Assembly: GCA_021234155.1 (NCBI GenBank)
Contig: JAJEKV010000039.1
Location: forward strand, 11,853,077 to 11,917,076
Direction of reading: 5' to 3'
Length of the DNA stretch: 64,000 nucleotides
Source of the DNA: Isoetes taiwanensis
Taxonomy: Eukaryota; Streptophyta; Lycopodiopsida; Isoetales; Isoetaceae
The translations under genes were made by a program, and so were the position numbers. Under the pieces are notes generated by a model. That model saw only the letters and a list, made by a program, of their open reading frames with translations. It was not told where the DNA came from and searched no databases. Below are positions 24,812 through 36,604 of the stretch, in pieces; the stretch's first letter is position 1, and every line of letters begins with the position of its first letter.

Positions 24812-25430
24812 TCAATGCTTAAGCCAAAATGGAATTGCCATAATCATGTCCTCTTCCTCACACAAGAAACTCCGCACGACGCCAGCGTGATCAATCATGC
24901 AGAATAATATTGGCGCTGCTGCCATACCATGAGAACCAATCATGCAAAAATAACAAGAGCCTTCATCCACCAAACGGCATGGCTGCATGCATGGGCACCG
25001 GTCAAAGACATGCTTTGAGTTGCCTATGTCAGCCAAGATTTTGCATACATGTCAACAATAGTATTTCCAACAAATACATCCAACTCAAACCCAAATTTTA
25101 AAACAGCTTTGAAACTGCTACGAAGTACATGCATTGAGAATGCTAAGAAAGGTAACTCGTCTCGATATACATGTTTATAACAAGATTCCACACAAAAGAG
25201 CTTACTTGAATAGGCATTTGACAATGTTAGCATGGACCCGCCTTTTTCAGCCTAAGGCATTCATCTTGTGCATTGTCGCAATAAAAGAAGGCAAGTATCT
25301 AAATATGCCTCTAACTCCTTTCGCGACAATATCCGACCAGAAGCATCTTGCAATCTTCTTTGCTTTACATAAGTTCTTCGCTTCTAGCAAAGATGGCATC
25401 GCAGTCATTTTTATATGTCATTCTTAAACT
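24812..25430 (-). pseudogene. PPR-protein fragment carried in the MULE
   Basis: Minus-strand stretches resemble pentatricopeptide-repeat proteins, organellar RNA-binding factors built from about 35-residue helical repeats. At 25024-25150, VLKFGFELDVFVGNTIVDMY followed by AKSW matches the widespread VFVGN.LVDMYAKCG motif. At 24880-25036, ADIGNSKHVFDRCP and HGMAAAPILFCMIDHAGV match the next repeats. Weaker remnants (VWNLVINMYIE) lie upstream to about 25430. Stops and frameshifts break it. It lies between the TIRs in the same orientation as the transposase, so capture of a host gene segment is the likely origin. The copied length and parent gene are unknown. Confidence 0.65.
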
Positions 25431-26049
25431 TCCAAACCGTGGACATACTAGGATCATTGTTCACGCCAAAGACCAATATTTGACTCATAACAGCCAGAGT
25501 GCATACCCATATTTTAAAAGTCACGATCTTATTGGACTAGTGCAAAATTCAGCTTATTGCAGATACGCTTATGAGTTACAACTTAACAGATGAGAACACG
25601 TATCACCCAAGTGAAGTTTCAGATCTAACAAAGGTAATTGGTAGCCATAGAATCTAAACAAATCCTTTGAAGCCTCCTCGTTAAAGACTTAAACGTGACC
25701 GGTACAGATTACCTGTACTCATTTCATGAGTACTTTTGTGGGGATTGATTTTCAAAATGAATACATACTACGTGAATATTGCATGCCAAGTCTTGAAGCT
25801 AAAAAGATGTGGAGTACTACCAAGTGGGCAACAAGATCTCAAGAAATCAAGAAGTAAACCACCTCCGTGAATGTTGAGATAAAAAATCAAGTCCGGCTCG
25901 AAGTCAAACACAAGATCAAATCAAAACTCAAGGGTAAAATACACAAGATGAAGCCAATAATTAAGTACGTGAAAAACAAGGACATACCTTATTCAAAGCA
26001 ATTGAATTCCTCGCGAAGCTTTTGGCGATTATAAATGCGGCATACCGCC

Positions 26050-27760
26050 TACATCGCGGAGCATCCGAATGGGCTTAATTTCTCCAAACGGTCTTCAGCA
26101 GGTAATCCGCTTTAATTCTTTTGGCCTTCGGTGGTTTGGTTGTTGCTTCGAGGTTTTCATATCCACTTCATCCTCCGCTAACACATCTTCAAAGGGAAAA
26201 AATGGCACCTCATAAGCATCACACCATGATTTTAGAGAATAACCCTGTGGTGAGCAAACTCTTGTGGTTTTCGCCTCAACCATAATATAGTTCCTATTGC
26301 ATGAGCACAAGGAATTTCAGGCCGCCAAGAACAACAAGTGCATGTCTGATTTTCTAAATCCACAACTCGTGCCTATGCTCGTGTGATCACTTCAAACACA
26401 ATGCCATTTGATGGCAAAATTCTATACCGCACCGCACGCATTCACCGCTTTCCAGATATGTGCTTTCTTCCTCGTGCACCAATCTCGCAGGGACGATTTT
26501 GTCCCGCAGATTATACCATTCTCGCTCTAGCTTCATTCCCCTTTTAGAAACTCGCCCATCAATGCATGCCTAATATCCATAAGCATTGCAATGATGGGTT
26601 TTTCCCTTGCATCAAGTAGAAGCTAATTCAATGATTCTCTTATGTTTGATGTGAGATGGCCAAAACGCTGACCAGAAAGGCGCAGTAGCCCATGCACTAG
26701 GTGGAGCAGTTTGCATTAACCAACTGCTGCATCATTATTAACTCTCTCTTCATATTACAAACCTCGCCATCATATTCTCAGAATGTTGTTGGCTCTAGTC
26801 GCCTCCCAAAAGAAGTGTAAGAACTCAGATTGTTGCATTTCTTTTTCAAGTTTGTTTCAAGATGCCTCATGCAATAAGCATTTGCATTGTTAGGAAAAAC
26901 AAGAAATAGTGCCTCCCGCAATCCCTTTATCTCTGTCTCGACACAAATGTAAGATTAGGATGTACTTCTAGGCGCCTCAGAATTGCATCAAAACCAAGTC
27001 CAATTCTCTCAGATTCTCGTTATCAATAACTTCCAAATGCAAAGGATAAGACCCTCCCGTAGCATCATCACCTCCCCGTGAGCACATATTATGACCAAGG
27101 TATTTACCTCACAAAAAAGTGGCATCCAATCCCAAAACGGTCTCAACTCAAAACCCGCTTAAACATGCACCATAAGCAACAAACACTCTTATAGAAACGC
27201 CCATCAATCTATTCAAGTAATCGCTTTACATTCCCCGATTAGTTTCTAATACTTCTCATAAAAGGCATGAAGCTTTCTATATGATCTCTTGTGATTCCAT
27301 TAATTGGCGCTCATTGCTATCTCTTTTGCCCCGGAAGCCACATTGTATGTAATAGTTACAATTCTTCTTCAAAAAATCATCTATTAGCTCAGTAAAGGGT
27401 TTATAATGCGGATGCTCCCCTAAACTTCTCTTTGATATTTCCTGCCAACAGCCTGCGTAAGCTTCCTTGTTGCCCAATTGTCGACACCACCACAAGTATG
27501 TTCTCCCACATCTCTAATCTCACATCTCGTCCATAACCAATTAAAGAAGAATATAAATGCCATGCACAATCTTCTTGTGTACATTTCACTGTGATCTTGA
27601 TTTATCGACTTAATGACTTTTTTTCAAAGTGAAATTTGTAATAGCTTCTCGCCCGAACCCATTTTTTACATCCGCCATTGAATCAAACTGCTTTTCCTTT
27701 ATCCATTCCATGTCTGTACAAAGGCAATTCATGCAAAGCATTGAAGACATTCTCGACTAG
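26050..27760 (-). pseudogene. MULE transposase (mudrA-like), degenerate
   Basis: DDE-family transposase of the MULE. In order on the minus strand: an N-terminal zinc-finger-like region (FDSMADVKNGFGREAITNFT, KCTQEDCAWHLYSSL at about 27540-27700); a helical region with ELIDDFLKKNCNYYIQ (27340-27400); the catalytic core with LGLDATFL and KYLGHNMCSRGGDDA (27070-27150), then DRDKGI near 26930 and VFPNNANAYCMRHLETNLKK (26860-26910); and a C-terminal SWIM zinc finger (CTCCSWRPEIPCAHAIG near 26290-26350) followed by SLKSWCDAYEVPFFPFED and a HRRPKELKRI tail. Many stops interrupt it. Some may be errors, because CAG/CTG triplets are scarce here as in other garbled parts. Confidence 0.8.
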
Positions 27761-28058
27761 AAACAAGAAAAGGATGAAAGGAAAAGAAATCACATGCATA
27801 CATAACCGCTGAATGCAAAAGATCCCTCGATGTCTAAATTCTCGTGCCTAAATTAACAGAGCTATGCCGATTTCATTTTTCGTGTTTCTCCTCACATGCA
27901 ATTAAAAAAAAGAAAAAAAAAAAAAAAAAATAGCCGTTTCAATAGTTTGTAGTCTACGGGCAAAAATTAGGGGCAATTTTGCAAATTTTGAAAATATTGG
28001 GGCATTTTGCAAATACCCCAAACTATAAGGGCATTTTTAAAATTTTCCCAAATTATAG

Positions 28059-28405
28059 AGAATCATCTAAAGAATATTGAAGAAAATGAGGCCAAGAGTT
28101 CTGCAATTAAATGCAAAGTCAAGTTCAATAAGGAGATGGATTGTGGTAGCTCTAAGTTCTTTTTCAAAATGGGTAAAAATAGGCTTCTTAGAAATTCTAT
28201 CACTCAAGTTAGAACCGATGCACGCATTTATTTTGATGATCCTAAACTTATTAAATCCTTCTTCCGTGATAATTATGTCGCTTTTTTTCAAAGTTCCCCA
28301 GTGTCGACGATTCTACCAGAGAAAAGGATTTCTAAGCTCTATGGACAACTATATTTCCATCTTCTATAGATTGTATGGATGACTTAGCAATTATTCCATC
28401 GAATG
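28059..28405 (+). pseudogene. LINE-A linker between endonuclease and reverse transcriptase
   Basis: Reads NIEENEAKSSAIKCKVKFNK, then SSKFFFKMGKNRLLRNSITQ, VRTDARIYFDDPKLIKSFFR and DNYVAFFQSSPVSTI. This is the W..GD.N..FF....R region that precedes the reverse transcriptase in plant LINEs. It joins the endonuclease when the MULE is removed and the reverse transcriptase at 29566 when the next insertion is removed. Confidence 0.8.
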
Positions 28406-29565
28406 TCTATAATTATTCTATCGAATGTCTATAAGCACAACGAACCATGTTTATATAATTGCTGTTGTGATCAGAACTCGGATGTTAGAAGGGCCCTATT
28501 GTGCAGCGCAAAAGATAACAAAGGGAGACTCAACACATGGAATAAAATAACGCCGAAGGTTAGCCAAATAGCTATTTTGCAGCATTTTTGCCAAGAAAAA
28601 TGGCTAAAATAAATGAGAAAAATTTTGAAAAATAAAAAAATTTTAGCCCATTTTTTTTGCCGACAAAGTGAGATTCTACGTTGATTAACCAAACCTCCAC
28701 CTTTAGAAAGCTCCACCAGGACATCGATTAGCTAAATCTAAGAAAGAGTGGGTTAAAAAAATGGAAAGATTAGCCTAGAAACCGACACCAAGATATGTGA
28801 ATAAGAAATTACCAAGTAGGGTTCAAATTTTATTTTTTTGTATTAATTTTTCCTTGTTCCATGTACAAAGTACACTAGAGAGATATCACATTTAGAAGGA
28901 ACAATGTGCTCTTTTTTGTTGAGTTTTGAACATGTTTATGTAATAAATTATGTCTTTGTTGCTTGTCTATGTCAAGGAAGTTATAACAACGATTATAATT
29001 TGGTAAAAGATGTTACATTATGTTGATTCCCATTTTGTCTTTATCCAAAAACTTGGATTTTTTAAAATTAGCATAATGCAATGACTAATATTTGCCTCTC
29101 CATTTTGTGAAAGGTTAAATAAGACAAGAAACCATGATGAAGAAAAAATCATCTAGTTTAGGTAAGCCTCGAAAAGTTCCATCTCCAATTTGAAGGTAGT
29201 TTAGCCAAACCTATCTTGGCTACACCAAAATATAGGAGTAGTAATTTATTCTATATGGCTTAACGCGGATTCTTGCTTATGCATTTTCTCGCAAGACTCT
29301 CACCATCATGGTCGTGGGGAAGAGGTCAAGACCAAGAACCTTTAACCTCTCGATCCCCCTACCAAATTTTGTCGCCTCTCCGAGTTTATGTTTTCGAGAT
29401 CCATATTCGCTAACTCTTTCAAAAGATTTTATCCGTTACATACTTTCTATGTTCATCCTCCATTTTACGATGGGTTATACTTCCCCAGAAAAGTAAATTT
29501 TGTACTTTTACTTATACATATAAATATACATATTGGCCTTCAACCAAAAAAAAAAAAGTCTCTAT
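28406..29565 (+). mobile_element. Poly-A-tailed retroelement insertion in LINE-A
   Basis: A 1.16 kb block between the LINE-A linker and reverse transcriptase. It is bracketed by AATTATTCCATCGAATG (28389-28405) and AATTATTCCTTCCAATG (29566-29582), an imperfect 17-bp direct repeat. It ends with a poly-A tract at 29546-29557. No domain is recognisable; the longest ORFs are 81 codons (28471-28716, -) and 62 codons (29308-29496, +). The AT-rich 3' end resembles a LINE 3' UTR, so a 5'-truncated LINE is the likeliest explanation. Confidence 0.6.
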
Positions 29566-30378
29566 AATTATTCCTTCCAATGAAGATGAGATTCTTAATA
29601 TCCCGGAAATCTTTTGGAAAAAGCAAATCTCCTGGTCCCCGATGGTCTCCCCTGTAATTCTATATTCATTTTGGGATATTCTTAAGTCCTGATCTTCTTT
29701 CTATGGTTAGAGGACTTTGGGATGCAAACCATCTTCATCCTTCCATCTCGACTGGATTTATTGCTCGATTCCTAAAGTGGATAATCCCACCGCTTTCTCA
29801 ATGGAGACCTCTCCCTTACTAATACCTCATACAAGACTTTGTGCCAAAATGCTAATAGGATCAAGGTTTACCCGAAAAAACATCACCAATATCAATCAGC
29901 TTTCTTCCAAATAGGTTCATTTTGGACAATTATATTGTAGCTATGGAAGGTCTTCATTGGAACAAAATATCCAATCAAAATTGCGTGTTACTTAAATTGA
30001 TTTCAAGCATGCTTTTGATAATCGTGAGATTCGTATTTTCTAGACTATGTTCTTACTAAATTGGGCTTTCATCCTAAACTTAAGTTGCTTATTTATGGCC
30101 TCAATGTCAACTCTAATTTAATGTTATCTTAAATGGCACACCTTCCCAATTCTTTTCCATTATCTCGAGGTGTGAGACAAGGTTGTCCTCTTGCTCCATA
30201 TCTTTTCCTAATTGTGGCAGATATGCTAATCAAGGCTATTCAAAGATCTTCAAGTTTTTAGGAAAGATCACTGATCCTAAAATGCCAAATAGTGATACTT
30301 CCCTCACCATCTCCCCAATATGCCGATGATACCTTTGCTTTTTGATGTTAAATGATGTTTACCTTCGTTTCTAGAATA
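29566..30378 (+). pseudogene. LINE-A reverse transcriptase, N-terminal and palm part (copy B)
   Basis: Counterpart of 77-899. Indels at almost every CAG/CTG break the frame; for instance TCCTGATGG appears as TCCCCGATGG. The YADD region is at about 30311-30330. Copy A is the better reading. Confidence 0.75.
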
Positions 30379-31611
30379 GAAGGTAAACAAAGTTTCTAAC
30401 TTCTACGCATAGCTTAGTAGTTAGTTAGTTCTATTATATGCTTTCTCCTTTTCTCTCTCATCACTCTCTAAGTACATCTCCTCTGCTCTTTTTTTCCTAG
30501 TGTTTGGCCTCGGGTAATCATTTTGGTCTTTTGGCTTTGGTTCCTCCAAGTTTTAGTTCATCCTATTTGTTGTTTCCAACCCTGGTCCATTATGCATTTG
30601 TGGGCATCAATTCCTTCATACTCAAGTTTATGCTCCAGCTTGCTTTCATCGCTTTCTTTTTTGGCCTTTTTTGGCCCTTTCCTCGGGTGAACTTGTTGAA
30701 TCTATGGCCCCTAAGGCCCTGCGGGTAAAATCTTGGGAAGAGGCATGGCAAGAATTTGGACAAAAGTGTGAATTGCTTAAAGCCATGGAGAGCAGGTTAG
30801 AAGCTAAAATAGAAGATTTGATTGGCTCCAAGGCAAAAATGGTTGTGGTTTTAGAATCTAAGATTCAATTGTTGCATGAGGAGATTCAACTAAGAGCAAA
30901 GAAAGCAAGAGTAGCAAAGCAATAGCAAAGCAAGTATCATGATAATATCAAACAATTTGAGTTCTTGAATCGACTGGAGGACTTGTTTGCAGATTTAGAA
31001 TGCTATTTGCAGCAGCACAAGGCTCTTGATGCAGCAACCAAGGCCATCATTGAAAAAGGTAACTCTTCAATTTCTTTCAGGAAGAATTTGATATGCATCA
31101 GAGATAGAGAAGGATCTAGAGTAGCAGAGTTGTATAAAATGGGAAATTTAACTCTTTCCGAGGTTAAAAAACATCCTGGAATGAGGTGGTCTTGCTCGTT
31201 TTTTTGGAGATCATTATTATTAGAGGATCTCTGGTAAGTCTGTTCAAGACTTGGTTTAAAGATTCTGGTCTGTTAGTTAACTTAAAGGATGGTGTTGGAC
31301 CCTAGCCACAAGATGAAGAGCAACAAAGATGGCAAGTCAATCATATGTGCTTCAATTTCAACTTCATTTTATGTATTTTTCACCCAACAAGGCTTAGTCA
31401 AAGATGAGGGTTTAGACGCTTATCATGTTTTATAGCTCTAGCATAGATTAGTGTTATTTATTATTGCCACGTTTTTCCTCGAAAAACCCTCGAAGGGCTG
31501 GTTTTAATCACGCCATAATGGTTTCACTATCTTATATTAAATGTATTGATTTTGGTTATGAAAAGGAGATGCCCGCAGCGTAGCATTCTTGTCTTTGGTT
31601 CCCCTGAGAAG
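30379..31611 (+). mobile_element. Insertion with gag-like ORF inside LINE-A (copy B)
   Basis: Same insertion as 900-2121, bracketed by TTCTAGAATA at 30369-30378 and 31612-31621. The fact that both units carry it at the same base shows that it predates the duplication. Confidence 0.6.
30671..31237 (+). CDS. Coiled-coil gag-like protein with internal UAG (copy B)
   Basis: Same frame as 1058-1747: coiled-coil part, TAG at 30923-30925, then 31237 as the end. The downstream 90 codons match copy A except for two residues (Q/R and T/N). That is notably cleaner than the surrounding LINE. The stop is at the same place in both copies. Confidence 0.4.
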
Positions 31612-33184
31612 TTCTAGAATATGTCTAATATTGAGTCCTTTTCTTGAGATCATTAGCCAAACGCTTTCGCCTCGGGTGTTCATTTGAATCTAGCCAAATG
31701 TACTATTATTGGTGACATCACCATTCAAATTTTGCTAATATTAGGGTTCTAAACCCAATCAAGCTTCATAGGCATATTAGGCATGCCTCTCTCTCGACTA
31801 CTTGCTTGAAAGGCCTTTGGCAACCTATCATAGAATGATTATAGAAACTACTTATCTTTTGCAAAAAGTGTAATTCTAATTGCAAATTCCGCCTTGGCTA
31901 GTTCCCATATATATTTTCGCTTCTAGCTGTTCAAGGGTATTTATAATGAGATAGAGAAAATTATGAGAAACTTCATTTGAAATGGCCCCACTTGGTTAAT
32001 TGGAATTCTCGGTGGTCTAGAGCAAAGAATCTAAGAGGATTAGATTGTAACGATATCTACATGCAAGCTTGTGCTTTAGCCGGTAAATATATCTAGAGAT
32101 CTATTATTAATAACACCAGTCCTTCCTCCCACTTTTATCAAATTTTGGTTATCTTGCTCAGATCCCCGATGGTCATCCTTCAATTGCTCATATCATTCCC
32201 GGACTTCTTTGTTTCAATGAATTACATTAAGGGCCTAACACATCTCCCTTTGATGTAAATATTATCATGGCTTGGAATAAGGCTTATACATGTTTGATCA
32301 TGCTACTCGTGATCTTAATTTGCATGACTATTTTTAGACTCTAGTTCTTATGAACCATCCTTATAAGGTTCTAGCTTTGAGACACCCAAGAATCTATAAG
32401 AAATGGTCGATAAAGGTTTAATTGTTATAAATGATCTCTACATCAATAATAAGTTTATGTCTTGACTTTTTGAGAAATATTGTCCATGGCACCTCTAGTG
32501 ACAAAAAAGATATATCTTCATCTCAAGTCTATCCTCCCCGATACATGGTTGAACCAGCTAGTTCCTAAAGCTATTAACTTGGAGTTTGAATGGTAAATGC
32601 ATATATAAGATTAGTAAAATTTACTCCATCATCAACAGATCCACATCCCTCTTAAAGCTATCTCTAAGTGATCTATTTCCGAGGAGGAAGGTAAAGTCCT
32701 TTTTCGTGAAGTTTAGAACTCTTTTGCTTCCTTTGAGGTTAGCTTCTTCATTTGACTTATTGCTCAAAGGAGTATCCCTAACCTTCAAGCTATCTCAAGT
32801 AGATATAATAATATTTCTGCAGGTTGTTTGCAAGATGAAAGTATTGATCATATTTTTTGATGTCCTCAATTGGCTCCTTTCTTTCGGTCTTGCTTTTAGA
32901 GATAAATTTGGTGCTCTTTTCCCCTTTAATGGCTGGTAATTCGCTATCTTCATTCAAAACAAATGCACTTTTGCTAACACTATCATGTTTATTGCTCTAT
33001 GGAATATTTGGAAAGCTAGGAATAGGATGGTGTATGGCAATAAAAAGTTTTCTATCTTTTGGATTAAAATGCATTTCTAGCTGTTCACAAAAGGAAATTT
33101 GCTGATAAATATGACAGGAAGTGGAATTCTATTGGAGTATTTAAGGGTTTTTTTGATTTTTGTCTCAAATCTAAATGTCATTGA
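31612..33184 (+). pseudogene. LINE-A C-terminal region (copy B)
   Basis: Counterpart of 2122-3702, ending with TGA at 33182-33184. Frameshifted at CAG/CTG-type differences. Confidence 0.7.
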
Positions 33185-33807
33185 TTCTAATTCTATTTTT
33201 TTTACATATGGAACCGAAGCTCCAAAAAAAGAAAAGCACCCATCTAATTTTTAATTTGGTCCGATGAGCTTCCTCCCAAATTGAGGTTCATAAACCTCAT
33301 CCACTGCGTGATCATCCTCAAAATTGTATTTGATGCATTGCATATTTTGTGTCCTAGCATTAAAATCTCCTACTAACATGACCGCCTCTTTGTCTTGAAA
33401 TTCCCCGACCAATGTAAGAGCATGTTATGGATGATCGGGTCCATTCCTTCCCCGCCCATATATTTTCATATTTAGCGCCAAGATAATGTGCCATCAAGAA
33501 GATGGGATAGGATGTTCCAATTCTCATCAAAGATGAATTGGTTGTGTAACGCCTTTTTCTTACCACATCGTAATGTTTGACATCAATCGACATACAATGC
33601 TATGCCTCCAAAACCAATTTACTCCATGCATGAATCTTTCATGTTCCATACCGGCCTACAAAGTCAAAACCCGGGCCGATCCGGGTAGAGAGCTTGATTG
33701 GTGCCGCCATGTTTCCAAGAAAATCATTATATCTGAATTTTTCCATATATCTATTGTAACATCGCTGCTTTAGCCTCAAGGTAATCCATGAATATTCCAA
33801 AGACATG
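33185..33807 (-). pseudogene. LINE-B endonuclease domain (copy B)
   Basis: Counterpart of 3703-4312. Heavily garbled at CAG/CTG sites; ACCTGTCAGATCTGG in copy A appears here as ACCCGGGCCGATCCGGG. Confidence 0.65.
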
Positions 33808-33827
33808 ACCTTCGTGTTCTCGCTTCC

Positions 33828-34492
33828 CTATTCTCGATCTCCTCCTTTTGTTATGATTGCTTTTCCAAAGCTGGCCCGTAAGCAACTAAACCCTCATCTC
33901 CGGGCTTTTTATTTTGGCTAATTTTGCTTCCTATGTTCCAAGCTTGAGATGGGGTAAGATCAAAACCCAGCCTTTTTATATCCTTTCGTGAAATGCACTT
34001 GTTGTAAGATTCTCGCCTCCCGCTTCTTTATCTTTGAATCTCACCATAATTGCCCTTTGAGAAATTACCTGTTTCCTAATCTCCTGGCTGTACACTACAC
34101 TAGATCATGTACATGCATTATATCTTTTTTAAAGAAAAGACTCATCGCTTGGTTTATTTTTTCGCCATCTTCTTCTTTCTCGTGCCCGATATCTTGAGAT
34201 TTCAGGGCTCTATTCTCTTGGTCTCAGATTCAGCAGATGCCTCTTTATCATGTTTGTCTAGTTGTTGCTTTTGTTGCCGCAGCCACCACATTCGTAATTG
34301 CAGCCAAATCTAGAACCCTAGAGTCATGATGTGTAGAGAGCCTCTCTCAATTCAAAGATTTTGATTGCTCGTAATTTTGTTTTGAGCAATGACTTCTCCC
34401 ATCATCCGCTTTAATTCAGCCATCTCCGATTTCATTTCCAAAGATCGATTTAAATGTGTTCTCTATACTCTTCTAGTGCTTTGAGAGCCATT
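33828..34492 (-). pseudogene. LINE-B ORF1 protein (copy B), frame lost
   Basis: Counterpart of the intact 219-codon ORF at 4334-4993. The start (34490-34492) and stop (33828-33830) are preserved, but numerous indels at CAG/CTG destroy the frame. The contrast with copy A is strong evidence of sequence error rather than decay. Confidence 0.7.
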
Positions 34493-34499
34493 TGGCTTT

Positions 34500-36214
34500 T
34501 TACTTTTCCCCATCGGGGAGGCCTACTTGTAAAATGTACCATGTGTGTCTTCACATTATTTGTGAGAATTTAGAGGAGGCAATCAATTCTTCTCCTCTAA
34601 GTGCATGCTTACATATGCCCGTGTGCATTTTAGAGCACCATGCCATGCCTCTATGTCTCATTTATCTCCTGAAAGAATGTGCTAACATTCTTGTAGCAAA
34701 ACCCATCGACAAATGTTCTTAGTCCACCCTTTACTCATGTAGGTGGCCAATTTTGGATACTAAGGGTACTTGTTTACCAACTCTTCTAGTTTCTTGATTG
34801 TTTCTTTTCTAACTGCCTCCCTGCACTCCTCACCATATACATTGTCTCCTCTTGGACCCTCTATCCTGTTCATAATATTCCCAAGTTCTTTGACATTTCA
34901 TTCCTTGCCACCTTGTTTCTTACATTCTTGCATTGCCACTTAATTCATGCTCTTCACGTGCCAAATGCAAATTTGATCCGCACACTTGGGAAAACCTATA
35001 GAAACATGCAAGCTTAGTCCACAAGAAGATGGAAGGGAAGATGGAAGGAAGAGCAACTTACATTCTTCACGACCTTGATTTCAAAGATGATCATCATCAA
35101 GAATGATGCAAGAAGGATTCCATTAGAATCATCCTTGCACAAGTTATCCTTTAGAGCTTGCAGTCATATTGTTATAGGTCTAGTCTTTTGAGAATTGGTC
35201 AGAACATAAGCCAATCGCAAACCATTGCAATGGTCATCGAATGCAATAAGCGTGAAAAGGTAGAATTTGTACACAAATGACATCAAATGAGATCAAATTA
35301 GAAGTTAGATCTGCTATAACCGCCGAGAAGGAACACCTCTTGTCATTAGTTTTCAAAGTTGAGTCCATGCGATTGCTCTATTTTTGCCAAACCTCAACAT
35401 ATTCTCTCTTTGAATTGGAGTCATAACTCCCCATTGAAACAAGTCCCCTTGTTGATAGAGGAACACGGATTCTTGCATTAGAGGAAATTTGAGATCTCAT
35501 TTCATCCCCATAAGAATCCTCCAATGGAATGGCTACCCTCTATTAACTGCAATTAATGCAAAGACCAACAACTTCAACAATTGTCGCTTTTCCCCCATAA
35601 CTTTTTGATCCACTTGTCAAAATGTTGGGCGTTTATTGCATTAGATGAATGAAAAGATCTTTCCAATGATATATGGTTATGATGTATTTCAATATGGTCA
35701 TATATGCTAACCTTAAAAAAATACGATTTTTTGCTTATTTCTTATATATTTATATCGTAAAAGATGTATGAATGGGTTATCACTAGATAGATCTTGTGAA
35801 GACGAACCCATTGCTACAAAAAGTTTTTGAATCGGAGTTCTGGATCAAAAGTTATAATGAAAAAATGATACCACAAAAGTTAATTGCAGTTGCATTAATT
35901 ACAGGTTGCCACATAATACTGGAATAAGATATACTGGAGCTTTTCTCTTATTGGACAGTTTAAAAAGCTGACATGGCATTTTAAGCATCCCTTAATGGGA
36001 CAAAATGTGATCTCATTTTTCCTCTAATGATGTTGCTGCAACCACATGTTGATGCTAGTAGGAAGGTCTTCATGTAGCTTCTATGTGTTACATACAAACC
36101 ACATGCTTTCAGTATTGTAAGTAGTGTGTCATCTACACTTCCCCTTCTATGGACATCAAGCTTCAATCTCCACCTCTTTTCCTGCATATTCATGACACTA
36201 TGTAGTTGTGCCAA
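34500..36214 (-). pseudogene. Degenerate SWIM/MULE-type transposase (copy B)
   Basis: Counterpart of 5000-6720. Bases from about 35745 to 36395 are identical or nearly so to copy A, while the part below 35650 carries CAG/CTG-type differences. Confidence 0.45.
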
Positions 36215-36604
36215 TGCACAAGCTTTTCTCTAATCCACTCTTTCATTTCTTGGGAGATCCAAGGTGTCAAATTGAACTTGATTCCTTTCTCTGGGTCAAT
36301 TAACTTACCATGGCAAACACATCTTAGAGATTCTTATGATCAAACCCATGATAAGTTACATGAGAGCAATCTACAACAAGATAGGGTTGTTTAACTGTGA
36401 AATGACACTGGCAGCCCCTACGTACATCCTCTCCCCTCTCAACCCTTTTCCTACGTCTGCCAGGTGGACATGGTCCATCTTCAACCACATGACTGTTTGA
36501 TGTTTTGTCTTGAGGTCCATGCGTGCACCAATATCTGAATTATGTCCAACAAGTTATTGTGTAAAGCATATGTACTAATGCTAAACTCAAGACAACAGCA
36601 ATGC

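Larger units (their letters stand above)
24259..28049 (-). mobile_element. Mutator-like element (MULE) with ~140-bp TIRs and 9-bp TSD
   Basis: A 3.8 kb element with long terminal inverted repeats (24259-24399 and 27912-28049) that share CTTATAGTTTGGGGTATTTG and more. It is flanked by the exact 9-bp direct repeat AAATTATAG at 24250-24258 and 28050-28058, the target-duplication length of Mutator elements. It sits inside LINE-A, between endonuclease and linker. It carries a degenerate transposase (-) and a PPR-like fragment (-). Confidence 0.92.

Noticed and set aside
29487-35650. Heavy divergence between copies read as age or mutational decay
   Set aside because: The changes sit at CAG/CTG and are multi-base, while the adjacent gene is nearly identical. 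Decay would be spread evenly and dominated by C-to-T transitions.
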